Part shown: in pieces, positions 48,129-60,254 of the stretch
Layout: each line of letters begins with the position of its first letter
How positions within the stretch are numbered: position 1 is the stretch's first letter
Assembly (NCBI RefSeq): GCF_011300215.1
Contig: NZ_CP049866.1
Coordinates: 1,736,001-1,800,000 of the forward strand
Origin: Nocardioides piscis
GTDB taxonomy: Bacteria > Actinomycetota > Actinomycetes > Propionibacteriales > Nocardioidaceae
Direction of reading: 5' to 3'
DNA: 64,000 nt
Made by a program: the position numbers and the translations under genes
Notes under the pieces: generated by a model
Told to the model about the DNA's origin: nothing
What the model saw: the letters and a program-made list of their open reading frames with translations, nothing else
The model's database searches: none

Positions 48129-49322
48129 ATGTCACAACATTTCTCCGCCGACGCCTCCTCCCTGATCGCGACCGTCATCGAGAAGCGCGACGCCGACCTC
48201 GTCGAGCTGCGCCGTGACCTGCACGCCCACCCCGAGCTGGCCTGGGCCGAGTCGCGCACGGCGGGCAAGGTGCTCGACGAGCTGGCCGACACCGACTGGG
48301 ACGTGACCCTGCTGGCCGGCGGCGGCCTGATCGCCGACCTCGGCTCGGGCGAGCGACGCGTCGCCCTCCGCGCCGACCTGGACGCGCTGCCGGTCGACGA
48401 CCTGACCAAGGACCCGTGGTCGAGCATCACCCCGGGAGTGGCGCACGCGTGTGGCCACGACGTCCACACTGCGGGGCTGGTGGGTGCTGCGCTCGCCCTC
48501 CACGAGGTGCACGCGTCGGGGCTCCTGCCGGGTCGGGTCCGGCTGCTCTTCCAGCCGGCCGAGGAGATCATGCCAGGCGGTGCCCTCCACCTCATCCAGG
48601 CCGGGGCGCTCGACGACGTCCACCAGGTCTTCGGGCTGCACTGCGACCCGAGTCTCGACGTCGGCTACCTCGGCGTGCGCGACGGGCCGCTCACCGGCGC
48701 CGCCGACTCGCTGCTCGTGCGCCTCGGTGGCAAGGGCGGGCACACCAGTCGTCCGCACCTGACCGAGGACCTCACCTTCGCGCTCGGCAAGCTGATCACC
48801 GAGCTCCCGGCGATCCTGAGTCGCCGGCTCGACCCCCGAGCAGGGGTGAGCGTCGTGTGGGGCATGGTCCAGGCCGGTGCCGCACCCAACGTCATCCCCG
48901 GTCGTGGCCAGCTCTCGGGCACGGTGCGCATGCTCGACGCGGTGGCCTGGGCGGACGCCGAGCACCTGGTGCGCACGCTGGTCGGGCAGATCGTGGCGCC
49001 GTACGGCGTCTCCGCCGAGGTGACCTATCAGCGCGGCGTCCCTCCCGTGGTCAACGACCACGCCGCCACCGAGGTCCTCGCCGGAGCGGTCGAACGGGTG
49101 GTCGGACCACGCGGCCACGTGCCCACGACGCAGAGCCTCGGTGGCGAGGACTTCGGCTGGTATCTCGACCGCATCCCCGGATCCATGGCCAGGCTCGGGA
49201 CCCGGACGCCCGGCGGGCCGACCTATGACCTCCACCAGGGCAACCTGCGCGTGGACGAGGCTGCCACCTCGATCGGCGCGCGGGTGCTGGCCGAGGCGGC
49301 AGTCGCTGCACTGCTCACCTGA
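48129..49322 (+). CDS. M20-family amidohydrolase
   Basis: A 397-residue zinc-dependent amidohydrolase of the M20D/IAA-amino-acid hydrolase type. It has LRRDLHAHPELAWAE, RADLDALPVDD, the metal ligands in ACGHDVHTAGLVGAAL, FQPAEEIMPGGA and a C-terminal GGEDFGWYLDRIPGSM. It removes acyl groups from N-acyl amino acids or similar amides, but the substrate is unknown. It stands 26 nt after meaB, and a -10-like box suggests its own promoter. Confidence 0.93.
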   Translation: MSQHFSADASSLIATVIEKRDADLVELRRDLHAHPELAWAESRTAGKVLDELADTDWDVTLLAGGGLIADLGSGERRVALRADLDALPVDDLTKDPWSSITPGVAHACGHDVHTAGLVGAALALHEVHASGLLPGRVRLLFQPAEEIMPGGALHLIQAGALDDVHQVFGLHCDPSLDVGYLGVRDGPLTGAADSLLVRLGGKGGHTSRPHLTEDLTFALGKLITELPAILSRRLDPRAGVSVVWGMVQAGAAPNVIPGRGQLSGTVRMLDAVAWADAEHLVRTLVGQIVAPYGVSAEVTYQRGVPPVVNDHAATEVLAGAVERVVGPRGHVPTTQSLGGEDFGWYLDRIPGSMARLGTRTPGGPTYDLHQGNLRVDEAATSIGARVLAEAAVAALLT

Positions 49323-49446
49323 CCGGGCGCCGGTCACCGGCAGATAACGGTTTCGGTGTCTCCCACGTATCGGCGCCTCGGAGGATTACGGTGTTCGCGA
49401 TGCGGGCCGACCCCTTGGCTCGCCACCCGAGTTCAAGGAGGCCGTC

Positions 49447-50532
49447 TTGCGTCGTCTGACCAAGATCGCAGCAACCAGCACGGTGCTCGCACTCGCGCTT
49501 GCGGGTTGCGCCCAGCAGGACGACTCGTCGGAGGGCGATGACGCCTCCGCCAGCGAGTCAACGAGCGAGTCGGTGTGCGACTCCGCCGACGGCGACGGCC
49601 CCAAGGTGGGTCTTGCCTATGACGTCGGTGGGGTGGGCGACCAGTCGTTCAACGACTCCGCCTACGCCGGTCTCAAGAAGGCCGTGGAGGAGTTCGACGC
49701 GACCTGCTTCGAGGGCGAGGCTGCTGACGGCGAGGCCGAGTCGGCCCGCGAGGACCGCCTGCGGGGCATGGCCGACGAGGGCTACAACCCCATCATCGGC
49801 GTGGGCTTCGCCTACTCCGAGTCGGTCAACGCCGTCGCCCCCGACTACCCCGACATCAACTTCGGCGTGATCGACGGCTTCGACCCCGACGAGGAGCCCA
49901 ACGACAACGTGGCCTACCTCGGCTTCGCCGAGAACGAGGGCTCCTACCTCGTCGGCGCCGCTGCCGCGCTCAAGACCGAGGCCGACCACATCGGCTTCGT
50001 CGGCGGCGTCAACAACGACCTGATCAAGAAGTTCGAGGCCGGCTACGTCGCCGGTGCCCAGGCCGTCAACCCCGACATCAAGGTCGACGTGAAGTACATC
50101 GAGGAGTCCGACCTGGCCGGCTTCGCCGACCCCGCCGGCGGCAAGGCTGCCGCCTCTGCGATGTACGACCAGGGCGCCGACGTCGTCTACCACGCCTCGG
50201 GCGGCTCGGGTGCCGGTGTCTTCGAGGCAGCGGCCGAGGCCGGCGAGGGCAACTGGGCCATCGGCGTCGACTCCGACCAGTACCTCACTGCGCCGGAGGA
50301 CCAGAAGGACCACATCCTGACCTCGATGCTCAAGCGCGTCGACACCGCGACCTACGACATGATCAAGTCGGTCGTCGACGGTGAGCCGGTCGTCAGCTAC
50401 ACCACCTATGACCTGGCTGCCGACGGTGTCGGCTACTCCACGTCCGGTGGCTTCGTCGACGACATCACCGAAGAGCTCGACGGCTATGCCGAGGAGATCG
50501 AGGGTGGCCTCGAGGTTCCTGTCGCTCCCTGA
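49447..50532 (+). CDS. BMP-family nucleoside-binding lipoprotein
   Basis: A 361-residue substrate-binding lipoprotein of the Bmp/PnrA family, which binds purine and pyrimidine nucleosides. The signal peptide ends in lipobox LAGC (Cys21), followed by a Ser/Asp/Glu-rich linker. The mature part begins KVGLAYDVGGVGDQSFNDSA and has GVGFAYSESVNAVA, NVAYLGFAENEGSYLVG and IGVDSDQYLTAPEDQKDHIL, all family landmarks. The TTG at 49447 has AAGGAGG 6 nt upstream. It is first gene of the uptake operon; a hairpin separates it from the ATPase gene. Confidence 0.94.
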   Translation: MRRLTKIAATSTVLALALAGCAQQDDSSEGDDASASESTSESVCDSADGDGPKVGLAYDVGGVGDQSFNDSAYAGLKKAVEEFDATCFEGEAADGEAESAREDRLRGMADEGYNPIIGVGFAYSESVNAVAPDYPDINFGVIDGFDPDEEPNDNVAYLGFAENEGSYLVGAAAALKTEADHIGFVGGVNNDLIKKFEAGYVAGAQAVNPDIKVDVKYIEESDLAGFADPAGGKAAASAMYDQGADVVYHASGGSGAGVFEAAAEAGEGNWAIGVDSDQYLTAPEDQKDHILTSMLKRVDTATYDMIKSVVDGEPVVSYTTYDLAADGVGYSTSGGFVDDITEELDGYAEEIEGGLEVPVAP

Positions 50533-50559
50533 GTGACTGATCGGCCCTGAGTGACCAGG

Positions 50560-50599
50560 CGGGCCCGCGATCACGCGTGAGCGTGTGACCGCGGGCCCG
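50560..50599 (+). terminator. Hairpin between the BMP and ATPase genes
   Basis: CGGGCCCGCG (50560-50569) pairs with CGCGGGCCCG (50590-50599), and the inner TCACGC and GCGTGTGA can pair partly. Such a partial terminator would let the binding protein be made in excess over the transporter. Confidence 0.7.
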
Positions 50600-50681
50600 T
50601 ACTGTGTCCTCTCAGGACCGAGACCCAGGTCACACGCAAGCAGTGCAGGACGACACCGATCACGATGAGGAGGACCGTGAG

Positions 50682-52258
<1,577 letters not shown>

Positions 52259-52262
<4 letters not shown>

Positions 52263-53362
52263 TGCATCGGCTCGCGTCCGCCGTGCTGGCGCCCGTGCTC
52301 GCCCTGGTGGCAGCGATGCTCATCACCAGCGGCGTCGTGGTGTTCGTCGGCGCCTCGCCCGTCGAGTTCTGGCAGGTCATCTTGACCTGGCCGGACAACC
52401 GCAACCTGCTCAACGTGGTCAACCAGGCCTCGATGATCTTCCTCTCCGCCACGGCGGCGGCCATCGGCTTCCGGATGAACCTGTTCAACATCGGCGTCGA
52501 GGGGCAATATCGCGTCGCGTCCTACGTCGCCGCTGTCTTCGCCGGCGGAGCGTTCCTGCCGGGCGCGCTCAACATCGTCGTCAGCATCCTGCTGGCCATG
52601 GCCGCGGGCGCGGCCTGGGCCGCCATCCCGGCCATCCTCAAGGTCACCCGCGGGGTCTCCGAGGTCATCTCCACGATCATGCTCAACGCGATCGCGGTCT
52701 TCCTCGTCGGCTACCTCCTGAGCAACTACGGCGAGAAGGCGGGTGACGGGCGACGTACGACGCCGCTCGCCGAGGACAGCATGCTCGCAGGCTTCGCGCC
52801 GTTCGAGGAGAGGGACGGCGCCATCTGGACGCTGGCCCTGCTCGCGATCGTGGTCGGCCTCGCGTTCTGGTTCGTGATCAACCGCACGCGCTTCGGCTTC
52901 GACCTGCGGGCCACCGGGATGAACGAGTCGGCCGCGGTCGCCTCCGGTGTCTCGGTCAAGCGCATGGTCGTGATCTCGATGATGCTCTCGGGAGCCGTGG
53001 CCGGCCTCATCTGGCTGCCCACCCTGTTCGCCGAGACGTCATCGGGCAACTACTTCTCCAGCTCGGTCTTCCAGGCCAACCTCGGTTTCACCGGGATCGC
53101 CGTGGCCCTGCTGGGACGCAACAACCCGGTCGGGATCGGCCTGGGCTCACTGCTCTTCGCCTTCCTCAGCGTCCAGTCCAACCGGCTGGAGTTCGCGGGC
53201 GTCGACGTGTCCAACGACGTCGTGCTGGTCACGCAGGGCGTGATCGTCCTGACGATCGTGATCGCCTACGAGGTCGTGGGGCGCTGGCGCGCAGCGGCCG
53301 AGCAACGGGCGGTGCGTGCCGCCCTCGATGACACTGCGGACAAGAAGGAGGTGGGCGTGTGA
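52259..53362 (+). CDS. Nucleoside ABC transporter permease 1
   Basis: A 367-residue BPD_transp_2-family permease with about nine helices. It has ATAAAIGFRMNLFNIGVEGQYRVA, the family signature, and the coupling-loop region TRFGFDLRATGMNESAAVASGVSVKR. It resembles YufP/NupB. The start overlaps the ATPase stop (ATGA). Confidence 0.93.
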
Positions 53363-54630
53363 GCACCCTCGTCACGGACCCGACTCCCGCGGGGGCCAAC
53401 AGCCAGCAGCGCGGACGTCGCTTCGCCTCGGTGTGGCTGATCGTCACCGTCGGCGCCCTGGCTGCCGTCTCCCTCGTCCGGGTCCTCACCGGGGCCAACG
53501 AGATCGACTCGCGGGGCTCCATCGCCGCAGCGATCACCGCGACCTGTCCCATCCTGCTGGCGGCCCTCGGCGGTCTGTGGAGCGAGCGCGCCGGGGTGGT
53601 CAACATCGGCCTCGAGGGACAGATGATCCTCGGCACCTGGGGTGCGGCCTACTTCACCTACTGGTACGGCCCCTGGACCGGGATCATGGGTGCCATCGCC
53701 CTCGGCGCCCTCGGTGGCCTGATCCACGCCATCGCCACCGTCACCTTCGGCGTCGACCACATCGTCTCCGGGGTCGCGATCAACCTGATCGGGCTCGGCC
53801 TGGCCGCCTTCCTCGCCGAGGCCTTCTTCGCCGACCTCAACTCGGCGCGAGGCACCGGGGGCCAGAACAAGCTGACGGGGCTCGACGGGCCGGGGTCGCT
53901 GACTGTCCCCGGAGTCTCCGACGCCCTGACCTCGCTGGGCGAGAAGCACTGGTTCCTGGTCTCCGACGTCGCCTCGATCCTGGCCGCCTTCACCACCCGC
54001 ATCTCGCTGGTGACGCTGCTCGTCCTCGTGCTCGTCGCGGTGACCGCGTTCGTGCTCTGGCGCACCACCTTCGGGCTGCGGCTGCGCTCTTGCGGGGAGA
54101 ACCCGCAGGCTGCCGAGTCGCTGGGCATCAACGTCATGTTCCACAAATATGCGGCCGTGATCATCTCGGGCGGCTTCGCCGGCCTCGGCGGCGGCTATCT
54201 CGCCCTGGTGTCGGCCAGCGGCTTCTCCACCGGTCAGACCAACGGCCGCGGCTACATCGGGCTGGCGGCGATGATCTTCGGCAACTGGCGCCCGGGCGGC
54301 ATCCTGCTCGGCTCGGGGATGTTCGGCTACACCGACAGCCTCCGGCTGCGCGACTCGAGCACCATCCACGCCCTGCTGCTGCTCGTGGCGATCGGGCTGG
54401 CCGTCTTCGCCGTCGTGACCCTGCGCAAGGGCAACAAGCGCCGCGCCCTGGTGCTCGGGGTAGGGGGGTTGCTCTTCGCGCTGTGGTTCCTGCTCACCGA
54501 CGAGGTGCCGCGTGAGTTCACCTCGATGACGCCCTATGTCGCCACCCTTCTCGTCCTGGCCTTCGCCGCCCAACGGCTGCGAATGCCGAAGGCCGACGGG
54601 CAGGTCTATCGCAAGGGCTCCGCAGGGTGA
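53359..54630 (+). CDS. Nucleoside ABC transporter permease 2
   Basis: A 423-residue permease partner resembling YufQ/NupC. It has LGGLWSERAGVVNIGLEGQMILG, TFGLRLRSCGENPQAAESLGIN (coupling loop) and GLAAMIFGNWRPGGILLGSG. GTGA overlap with permease 1. The last about 100 residues add two or three extra helices beyond the core. It overlaps cdd by 4 nt. Confidence 0.93.
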   Translation: MSTLVTDPTPAGANSQQRGRRFASVWLIVTVGALAAVSLVRVLTGANEIDSRGSIAAAITATCPILLAALGGLWSERAGVVNIGLEGQMILGTWGAAYFTYWYGPWTGIMGAIALGALGGLIHAIATVTFGVDHIVSGVAINLIGLGLAAFLAEAFFADLNSARGTGGQNKLTGLDGPGSLTVPGVSDALTSLGEKHWFLVSDVASILAAFTTRISLVTLLVLVLVAVTAFVLWRTTFGLRLRSCGENPQAAESLGINVMFHKYAAVIISGGFAGLGGGYLALVSASGFSTGQTNGRGYIGLAAMIFGNWRPGGILLGSGMFGYTDSLRLRDSSTIHALLLLVAIGLAVFAVVTLRKGNKRRALVLGVGGLLFALWFLLTDEVPREFTSMTPYVATLLVLAFAAQRLRMPKADGQVYRKGSAG

Positions 54631-55019
54631 GCGACGACTTCGACTGGGTGTCGCTGAGAGCCGAGGCGGTGGCCGCCAAGGATCGCGCCTACGCGCCCTA
54701 CTCCGACTATCCGGTCGGTGCAGCGGCCCTGGCCGACGACGGGCGGGTGCTCACCGGCTGCAACGTCGAGAACGCGTCCTACGGCGTGGGCCTGTGCGCC
54801 GAGTGCGGTGTCATCTCCCAGCTCCACCTCACCGGCGGGGGCCGTCTGACCCACTTCGTGTGCGTCGACGGCGCCGGCGAGGTGCTGATGCCGTGCGGCC
54901 GCTGCCGCCAGCTCCTCTTCGAGGCCGGCGGCCCGGAGATGCTGCTGCTGACCGTGTCGGGAGTCCGACGGATGGACGAGGTGCTGCCGGATGCCTTCGG
55001 CCCCGACAACCTCCATTGA
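54627..55019 (+). CDS. cdd: Cytidine deaminase
   Basis: A 130-residue zinc enzyme that converts (deoxy)cytidine to (deoxy)uridine. It has the N-terminal AKDRAYAPYSDYPVGAAAL, the Asn-containing GCNVENASYGVGLCAE with Cys-Ala-Glu active site, and the second zinc pair in PCGRCRQLL. GTG start overlaps the permease stop by 4 nt. Its 3' end contains the start codon of the P450 gene. It works with the uptake system and deoA. Confidence 0.95.
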   Translation: MSDDFDWVSLRAEAVAAKDRAYAPYSDYPVGAAALADDGRVLTGCNVENASYGVGLCAECGVISQLHLTGGGRLTHFVCVDGAGEVLMPCGRCRQLLFEAGGPEMLLLTVSGVRRMDEVLPDAFGPDNLH

Positions 55020-56142
55020 CCTGACCGACGACGACCTCGTCGTCGATCCCTATCCCCGCTTCGCGGCCGAGCGCTCGGCCCACGAGGTCGCCTGGCACGA
55101 GCCCTCGCAGAGCTGGCTGGCCTTCTCCCACCGGGCGGTGTCCGCCATCCAACGCGATCGCCGTCTGGGCAGGGTGTGGCGCGACCGCGAGCCGGCGGCC
55201 TATCTCGAGCCCTTCAACCTGCTGCACCGCAACCAGATGATGGAGAACGAGCCGCCGGTCCACACCCGGCTGCGTCGCCCGGTGGCGGCAGCCTTCGCGC
55301 GCGGCCACGTCGAGCGACTCCGGCCCCGGGTGCGCGAGCTCGCTGCCTCGCTCCTCGACGAGGCCGGCGCGGCGTTCGACCTGGTCCACGACTATGCCGA
55401 GCCGCTGCCGGTGCTGGTGATCGCCGAGCTGCTGGGCGTGCCTGCCACGCACGCCGACGACCTGCGCGCGTGGTCGCAGGCGATCGTGCGGATGTATGAG
55501 CCCGACCCCACGCCCGGTGTGATCGACGCTGCCGTGGCTGCGTCAGGCGACTTCGCGAGCCTGGTGCGCGACCTGATGACGCACCGACGCGCTCGCCCGG
55601 CCGACGACCTGATCACCGATCTCGTCGCCACCGAGCTGAGCGACGACGAGGTCGTCGCGTCTGTCGTGCTGCTGCTCAACGCCGGCCACGAGGCGTCGGT
55701 CAACGTCTTCGGCAACGGGGCCGTCGCGATGCTCGGGCGTGGCCTCCGGCCGGCCGAGGACGTGACGGCGACGGTCGAGGAGATGCTCCGCTTCGACTCA
55801 GCGCTCCAGCTGTTCGAGCGGACTGCCCTCGAGGACGTCGAGGTCGCCGGGGTGCGAGTCGGGGCCGGGGAGAAGGTCGCGGTGCTGCTGGGATCGGCCA
55901 ACCGCGATCCAGCCGTCTTCGAGACCCCTGACGAGTTCGTGCCCGACCGGGCGAGGAACCCCCACGTCGCCTTCGGGGTTGGGGTGCACTTCTGCCTCGG
56001 TGCTCCGCTGGCGCGCATGGAGCTCGCCGAGTCCGTGGCCGCGCTGTGGGACCGACTGCCCGACCTGCGGCTGACCGGAGAACCGGTCAGCCGGGGGACC
56101 TTTGTCTTGCGAGGGCACGTCTCCGTGCCCGTGGAGGGATGA
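54991..56142 (+). CDS. Cytochrome P450 embedded in the nucleoside salvage operon
   Basis: A 383-residue bacterial-type P450. It has the haem-propionate region ENEPPVHTRLRRPVAAAF, the I helix LLNAGHEASVN (the usual Ala-Gly, then Glu-Ala-Ser instead of Asp/Glu-Thr), the ExxR motif in EEMLRF, and the haem loop FGVGVHFCLGAPLAR with Cys335. Helices and length are normal, so it should be active. The ATG at 54991 is 29 nt inside cdd, and its stop overlaps an ATG of deoA, so translation is coupled on both sides. The substrate is unknown. No ferredoxin or reductase is nearby. Confidence 0.93.
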   Translation: MPSAPTTSIDLTDDDLVVDPYPRFAAERSAHEVAWHEPSQSWLAFSHRAVSAIQRDRRLGRVWRDREPAAYLEPFNLLHRNQMMENEPPVHTRLRRPVAAAFARGHVERLRPRVRELAASLLDEAGAAFDLVHDYAEPLPVLVIAELLGVPATHADDLRAWSQAIVRMYEPDPTPGVIDAAVAASGDFASLVRDLMTHRRARPADDLITDLVATELSDDEVVASVVLLLNAGHEASVNVFGNGAVAMLGRGLRPAEDVTATVEEMLRFDSALQLFERTALEDVEVAGVRVGAGEKVAVLLGSANRDPAVFETPDEFVPDRARNPHVAFGVGVHFCLGAPLARMELAESVAALWDRLPDLRLTGEPVSRGTFVLRGHVSVPVEG

Positions 56143-56144
56143 GA

Positions 56145-57430
<1,286 letters not shown>

Positions 57431-57436
57431 CTCCGG

Positions 57437-57889
57437 TCAGGGCAGCAGCAGGACGACCAGCTCGGCAACACAAGCGGGCTTGTCGACGCCCTCGATCTCG
57501 ACGGTGTGCTTGATGACCAGCTGCTTGCCGCTCGCCAGGTCGGTCACCTCACCGAACGACACGTGGGAGCGCAGCCGGGAGTCGACCGGGACCGGGTGCG
57601 GGAACCGCACCTTGTTGAGCCCGTAGTTGAGGCGGGCGCCGGGGGTCTCGAGCGCGAACGACTCGGTGTTGAAGTGGGGGAGCAGGCTCACGGTGAGGAA
57701 GCCGTGCGCGATGGTGGCGCCGAACGGGCCGCTCTTGGCGCGCTCCTCGTCGACGTGGATCCATTGGTGGTCGCCGGTCGCATCCGCGAACAGATTGATC
57801 CGGGCCTGGTCGACGAGCAGCCAGTCGGTGGTGCCGATCTCGGTGCCGGCCGCCTCGGCGACTTCCTCGAGCGTGGTGAAGGTGCGCAT
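57437..57889 (-). CDS. MaoC-family dehydratase
   Basis: A 150-residue hot-dog-fold protein. It has [19 protein letters not shown] with the catalytic Asp and His of (R)-hydratases, and [18 protein letters not shown]. These proteins hydrate enoyl-CoA or enoyl-ACP substrates. I chose the ATG at 57889. It is antisense to and between deoA and add, divergent from add with a 33-bp gap, so it does not belong to the nucleoside operon. Confidence 0.92.
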   Translation of the reverse strand: MRTFTTLEEVAEAAGTEIGTTDWLLVDQARINLFADATGDHQWIHVDEERAKSGPFGATIAHGFLTVSLLPHFNTESFALETPGARLNYGLNKVRFPHPVPVDSRLRSHVSFGEVTDLASGKQLVIKHTVEIEGVDKPACVAELVVLLLP

Positions 57890-57922
57890 GCACCGAAGGA
57901 TAGGGCTGTCAGGATGAGGAGC

Positions 57923-58999
57923 ATGACCACCCTGACGCGCAGCGAGATCCGACGCGCCCCCAAGGTCCTGCTCCACGACCACCTCGACGGCGGACTGCGT
58001 CCGCAGACGGTGCTCGACCTGGCAGCCGAGTGCGGCCACGAGCTGCCGGCGGCCGACCCGGCGTCGCTGGAAGCATGGTTCGTCGACTCGGCCGACTCGG
58101 GATCCCTGGTGCGCTACCTCGAGACCTTCGACCACACCGTGGCCGTGATGCAGACCGCGCCGGCGCTGAGCAGGGTCGCCCGGGAGTGCGTCGAGGACCT
58201 CGTCGCCGACGGTGTGGTGTATGCCGAGGTGCGCTACGCCCCCGAGCAGCATGTCAACGGCGGGCTGACCCCGGACGAGGTCGTCGCGGCGGTGCAACGG
58301 GGGTTCGACGAGGGCGTGGCGGCGGCCGGTGGCCGGATCGTCGTGCGCCAGCTCCTGACCGCCATGCGTCACCAGGCCAGGTCGATGGAGATCGCCGAGC
58401 TGGCCGTGTCCTGGCGCGACCGGGGGGTGGCGGGGTTCGACATCGCTGGCGCCGAGGCCGGCCACCCGCCCACGCGCCACCTCGACGCGTTCGAATACCT
58501 CCGCCGGGAGAACGCACACTTCACCATCCACGCCGGCGAGGCGTTCGGGCTGCCCTCGATCTGGGAGGCGATCCAGTGGTGCGGCGCCGCCCGGCTCGGC
58601 CACGGCGTGCGGATCGTCGACGACATCACCGTGCGCGACGACGGCTCGGTCGAGCTCGGGCGGCTGGCGGCGTTCGTCCGCGACCGCCGCATCCCCTTGG
58701 AGATGTGCCCGCGCTCCAACATCCAGACCGGTGCGGCCTCATCGATCGCCGAGCACCCGATCGGCCTGCTGACGCGGCTGCGCTTCCGCGTCACGGTCAA
58801 CACCGACAACCGTCTGATGAGCCGGACGACGATGACCGACGAGATGCTCGGGCTCGTCGAGGCGTTCGGCCACGACCTCGACGACCTGCGGTGGTTCACG
58901 ATCAACGCGATGAAGTCGGCGTTCCTGCCCTTCGACGAACGGCTCGCCATCATCGACGAGGTGATCAAGCCGGGCTATGCCGCTCTCGCGGCACGATGA
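57923..58999 (+). CDS. add: Adenosine deaminase
   Basis: A 358-residue zinc enzyme converting (deoxy)adenosine to (deoxy)inosine. It has the zinc His pair in [46 protein letters not shown] with catalytic Glu and His, RLGHGVRI, and [18 protein letters not shown] with zinc Asp. AGGAG lies 4-5 nt before ATG 57923. Its end overlaps the convergent peptidase-like gene by 35 bp. It belongs functionally with cdd and deoA. Confidence 0.95.
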   Translation: MTTLTRSEIRRAPKVLLHDHLDGGLRPQTVLDLAAECGHELPAADPASLEAWFVDSADSGSLVRYLETFDHTVAVMQTAPALSRVARECVEDLVADGVVYAEVRYAPEQHVNGGLTPDEVVAAVQRGFDEGVAAAGGRIVVRQLLTAMRHQARSMEIAELAVSWRDRGVAGFDIAGAEAGHPPTRHLDAFEYLRRENAHFTIHAGEAFGLPSIWEAIQWCGAARLGHGVRIVDDITVRDDGSVELGRLAAFVRDRRIPLEMCPRSNIQTGAASSIAEHPIGLLTRLRFRVTVNTDNRLMSRTTMTDEMLGLVEAFGHDLDDLRWFTINAMKSAFLPFDERLAIIDEVIKPGYAALAAR

Positions 59000-59543
59000 C
59001 CAGCCAGGGCACACGCCAGCCGGCCACCCGCAGACGTCCCTGCAACCACTCGGAGTGCGTGATGCGCAGGACTCGTCCCGTGGCCGGGTCGTAGGCGCGA
59101 AGCACCTCCTCGCCGGCCTCGACCACCAGCACGACATGGCGTGGCAGCCAGCGGCTGCCGACATAGGCAGGGACCAGGTCCCCACGAAGCAGGGCTGCTG
59201 CGACGAGGGCCCAGGCCACGCCTGGTCGCGTGCGCGCTGACACCACCACGCGCCGCCGCCGGCCTCGGTCCAGCTGCCGGGCCAGTGCCGCCGGGGGAGT
59301 GCCCAAGGGGCGCGGCCAGGGCAGCTGCAGGGCGCCGGACACGTCCACGAGCCCGGTGATCCGCCGGTGCATGGCTCTCACCTCGCGGTCGAACTCGTCG
59401 TCACCGCCGGCGAGCAGCCGCCGGGCGTAGGTGTCGTTGCGCAGCGCCTCCGCGACCACGGCCACGGCGGCACCGCAGCTGCGACGGTCGGGTTGCTGGA
59501 ACTGCCGGCCGAGCACCAGCCTCCCGGTCTCGCTGAGCGTCAT
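58965..59543 (-). CDS. Predicted C39-like cysteine peptidase
   Basis: A 192-residue protein with the features of papain-like C39 peptidases: [15 protein letters not shown] gives a Gln near residue 17 and a nucleophile Cys23; [10 protein letters not shown] gives His136; AYDPATGRV gives Asp152, followed by a turn, as in the Cys-His-Asp triad. There is no signal peptide or transporter domain. It starts by overlapping the stop of the kinase-like gene (4 nt), so the pair is coupled. It is probably a protein-modifying or structural relative with unknown target. Confidence 0.65.
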   Translation of the reverse strand: MTLSETGRLVLGRQFQQPDRRSCGAAVAVVAEALRNDTYARRLLAGGDDEFDREVRAMHRRITGLVDVSGALQLPWPRPLGTPPAALARQLDRGRRRRVVVSARTRPGVAWALVAAALLRGDLVPAYVGSRWLPRHVVLVVEAGEEVLRAYDPATGRVLRITHSEWLQGRLRVAGWRVPWLVIVPRERHSPA

Positions 59544-60139
59544 GAGCCGACGCCTGACCGGATGCGGCGCAAGGCCTCCTCGGGCGAGACCACCGTGCAG
59601 CCCTGGTGCACGGCGTGGCGCACCACGCGGCGCTGGTCGCGCAGCAGGGCCAGTCCGCGACGAACGAGCACCAGGGGCGGCTTGCGGCGTTCTCTCAGGT
59701 CGCGACCGAGTCGCCGCCAGAAGGTCACCAGAGGTGCCTGGGTGACGCAGTACGCCGACGCCAGCAACCCGCGCTCGCGACACGGCGGCACCACCTCCGG
59801 GGCGAAGATCCCCTCGGCGATGAACAGGGGCGATCCAGCCAGGTCGAGCACGCGGGTGCCGGTGCGTCCGTTGAGGGCGATGTCATAGATCGGCACGACG
59901 GCCGTCCCGTCGTGACAGAGGTCGCTCAGCGCGGCGACGGCGTCATCCAGCAGCCAGGATGCCGGATCGTCCCAGTCGACCAGGCCGGCGTTGGCGCCGC
60001 GGGCGATCCGGGGCAGCGAGGGGTCGTCGCCGCACTTGTAGAAGTCGTCGAGGCGCAGGACGGGCAGTCCCAGGCGGGAGGCCAGCCGGGACTTCCCGGC
60101 ACCGCTCGGGCCGGCGAGGACGATCACCCGGGCACGCAC
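59540..60139 (-). CDS. Uridine kinase-like P-loop protein
   Basis: A 199-residue P-loop kinase. It has Walker A AGPSGAGKSRLASRLG, LRLDDFYKCGDDPSLP (nucleoside-binding Asp, as in uridine kinase), DWDDPASW, and AEGIFAPE, all close to Udk/phosphoribulokinase-family features. It may phosphorylate uridine or a related nucleoside, which fits the neighbouring salvage genes. GTG start at 60139. It is followed by the C39-like gene with 4-nt overlap and is divergent from the VWA gene. Confidence 0.8.
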   Translation of the reverse strand: MRARVIVLAGPSGAGKSRLASRLGLPVLRLDDFYKCGDDPSLPRIARGANAGLVDWDDPASWLLDDAVAALSDLCHDGTAVVPIYDIALNGRTGTRVLDLAGSPLFIAEGIFAPEVVPPCRERGLLASAYCVTQAPLVTFWRRLGRDLRERRKPPLVLVRRGLALLRDQRRVVRHAVHQGCTVVSPEEALRRIRSGVGS

Positions 60140-60254
60140 GGTGACGAGTGTCTCAGGCGGGCGCGATTTTGTTCATTCGCCCTTCTGTGGCGGGCGACAG
60201 CGCCTATCGTCTGCGCAGACCCAACGCTCCCCAGCCGACACCGAGAGGCACCAA

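Noticed and set aside
49323..49446. A promoter before the BMP lipoprotein gene based on GATAACGG and TTACGGTG words.
   Set aside because: A TACGGT box exists, but no -35 at proper spacing; too weak to list as a feature.
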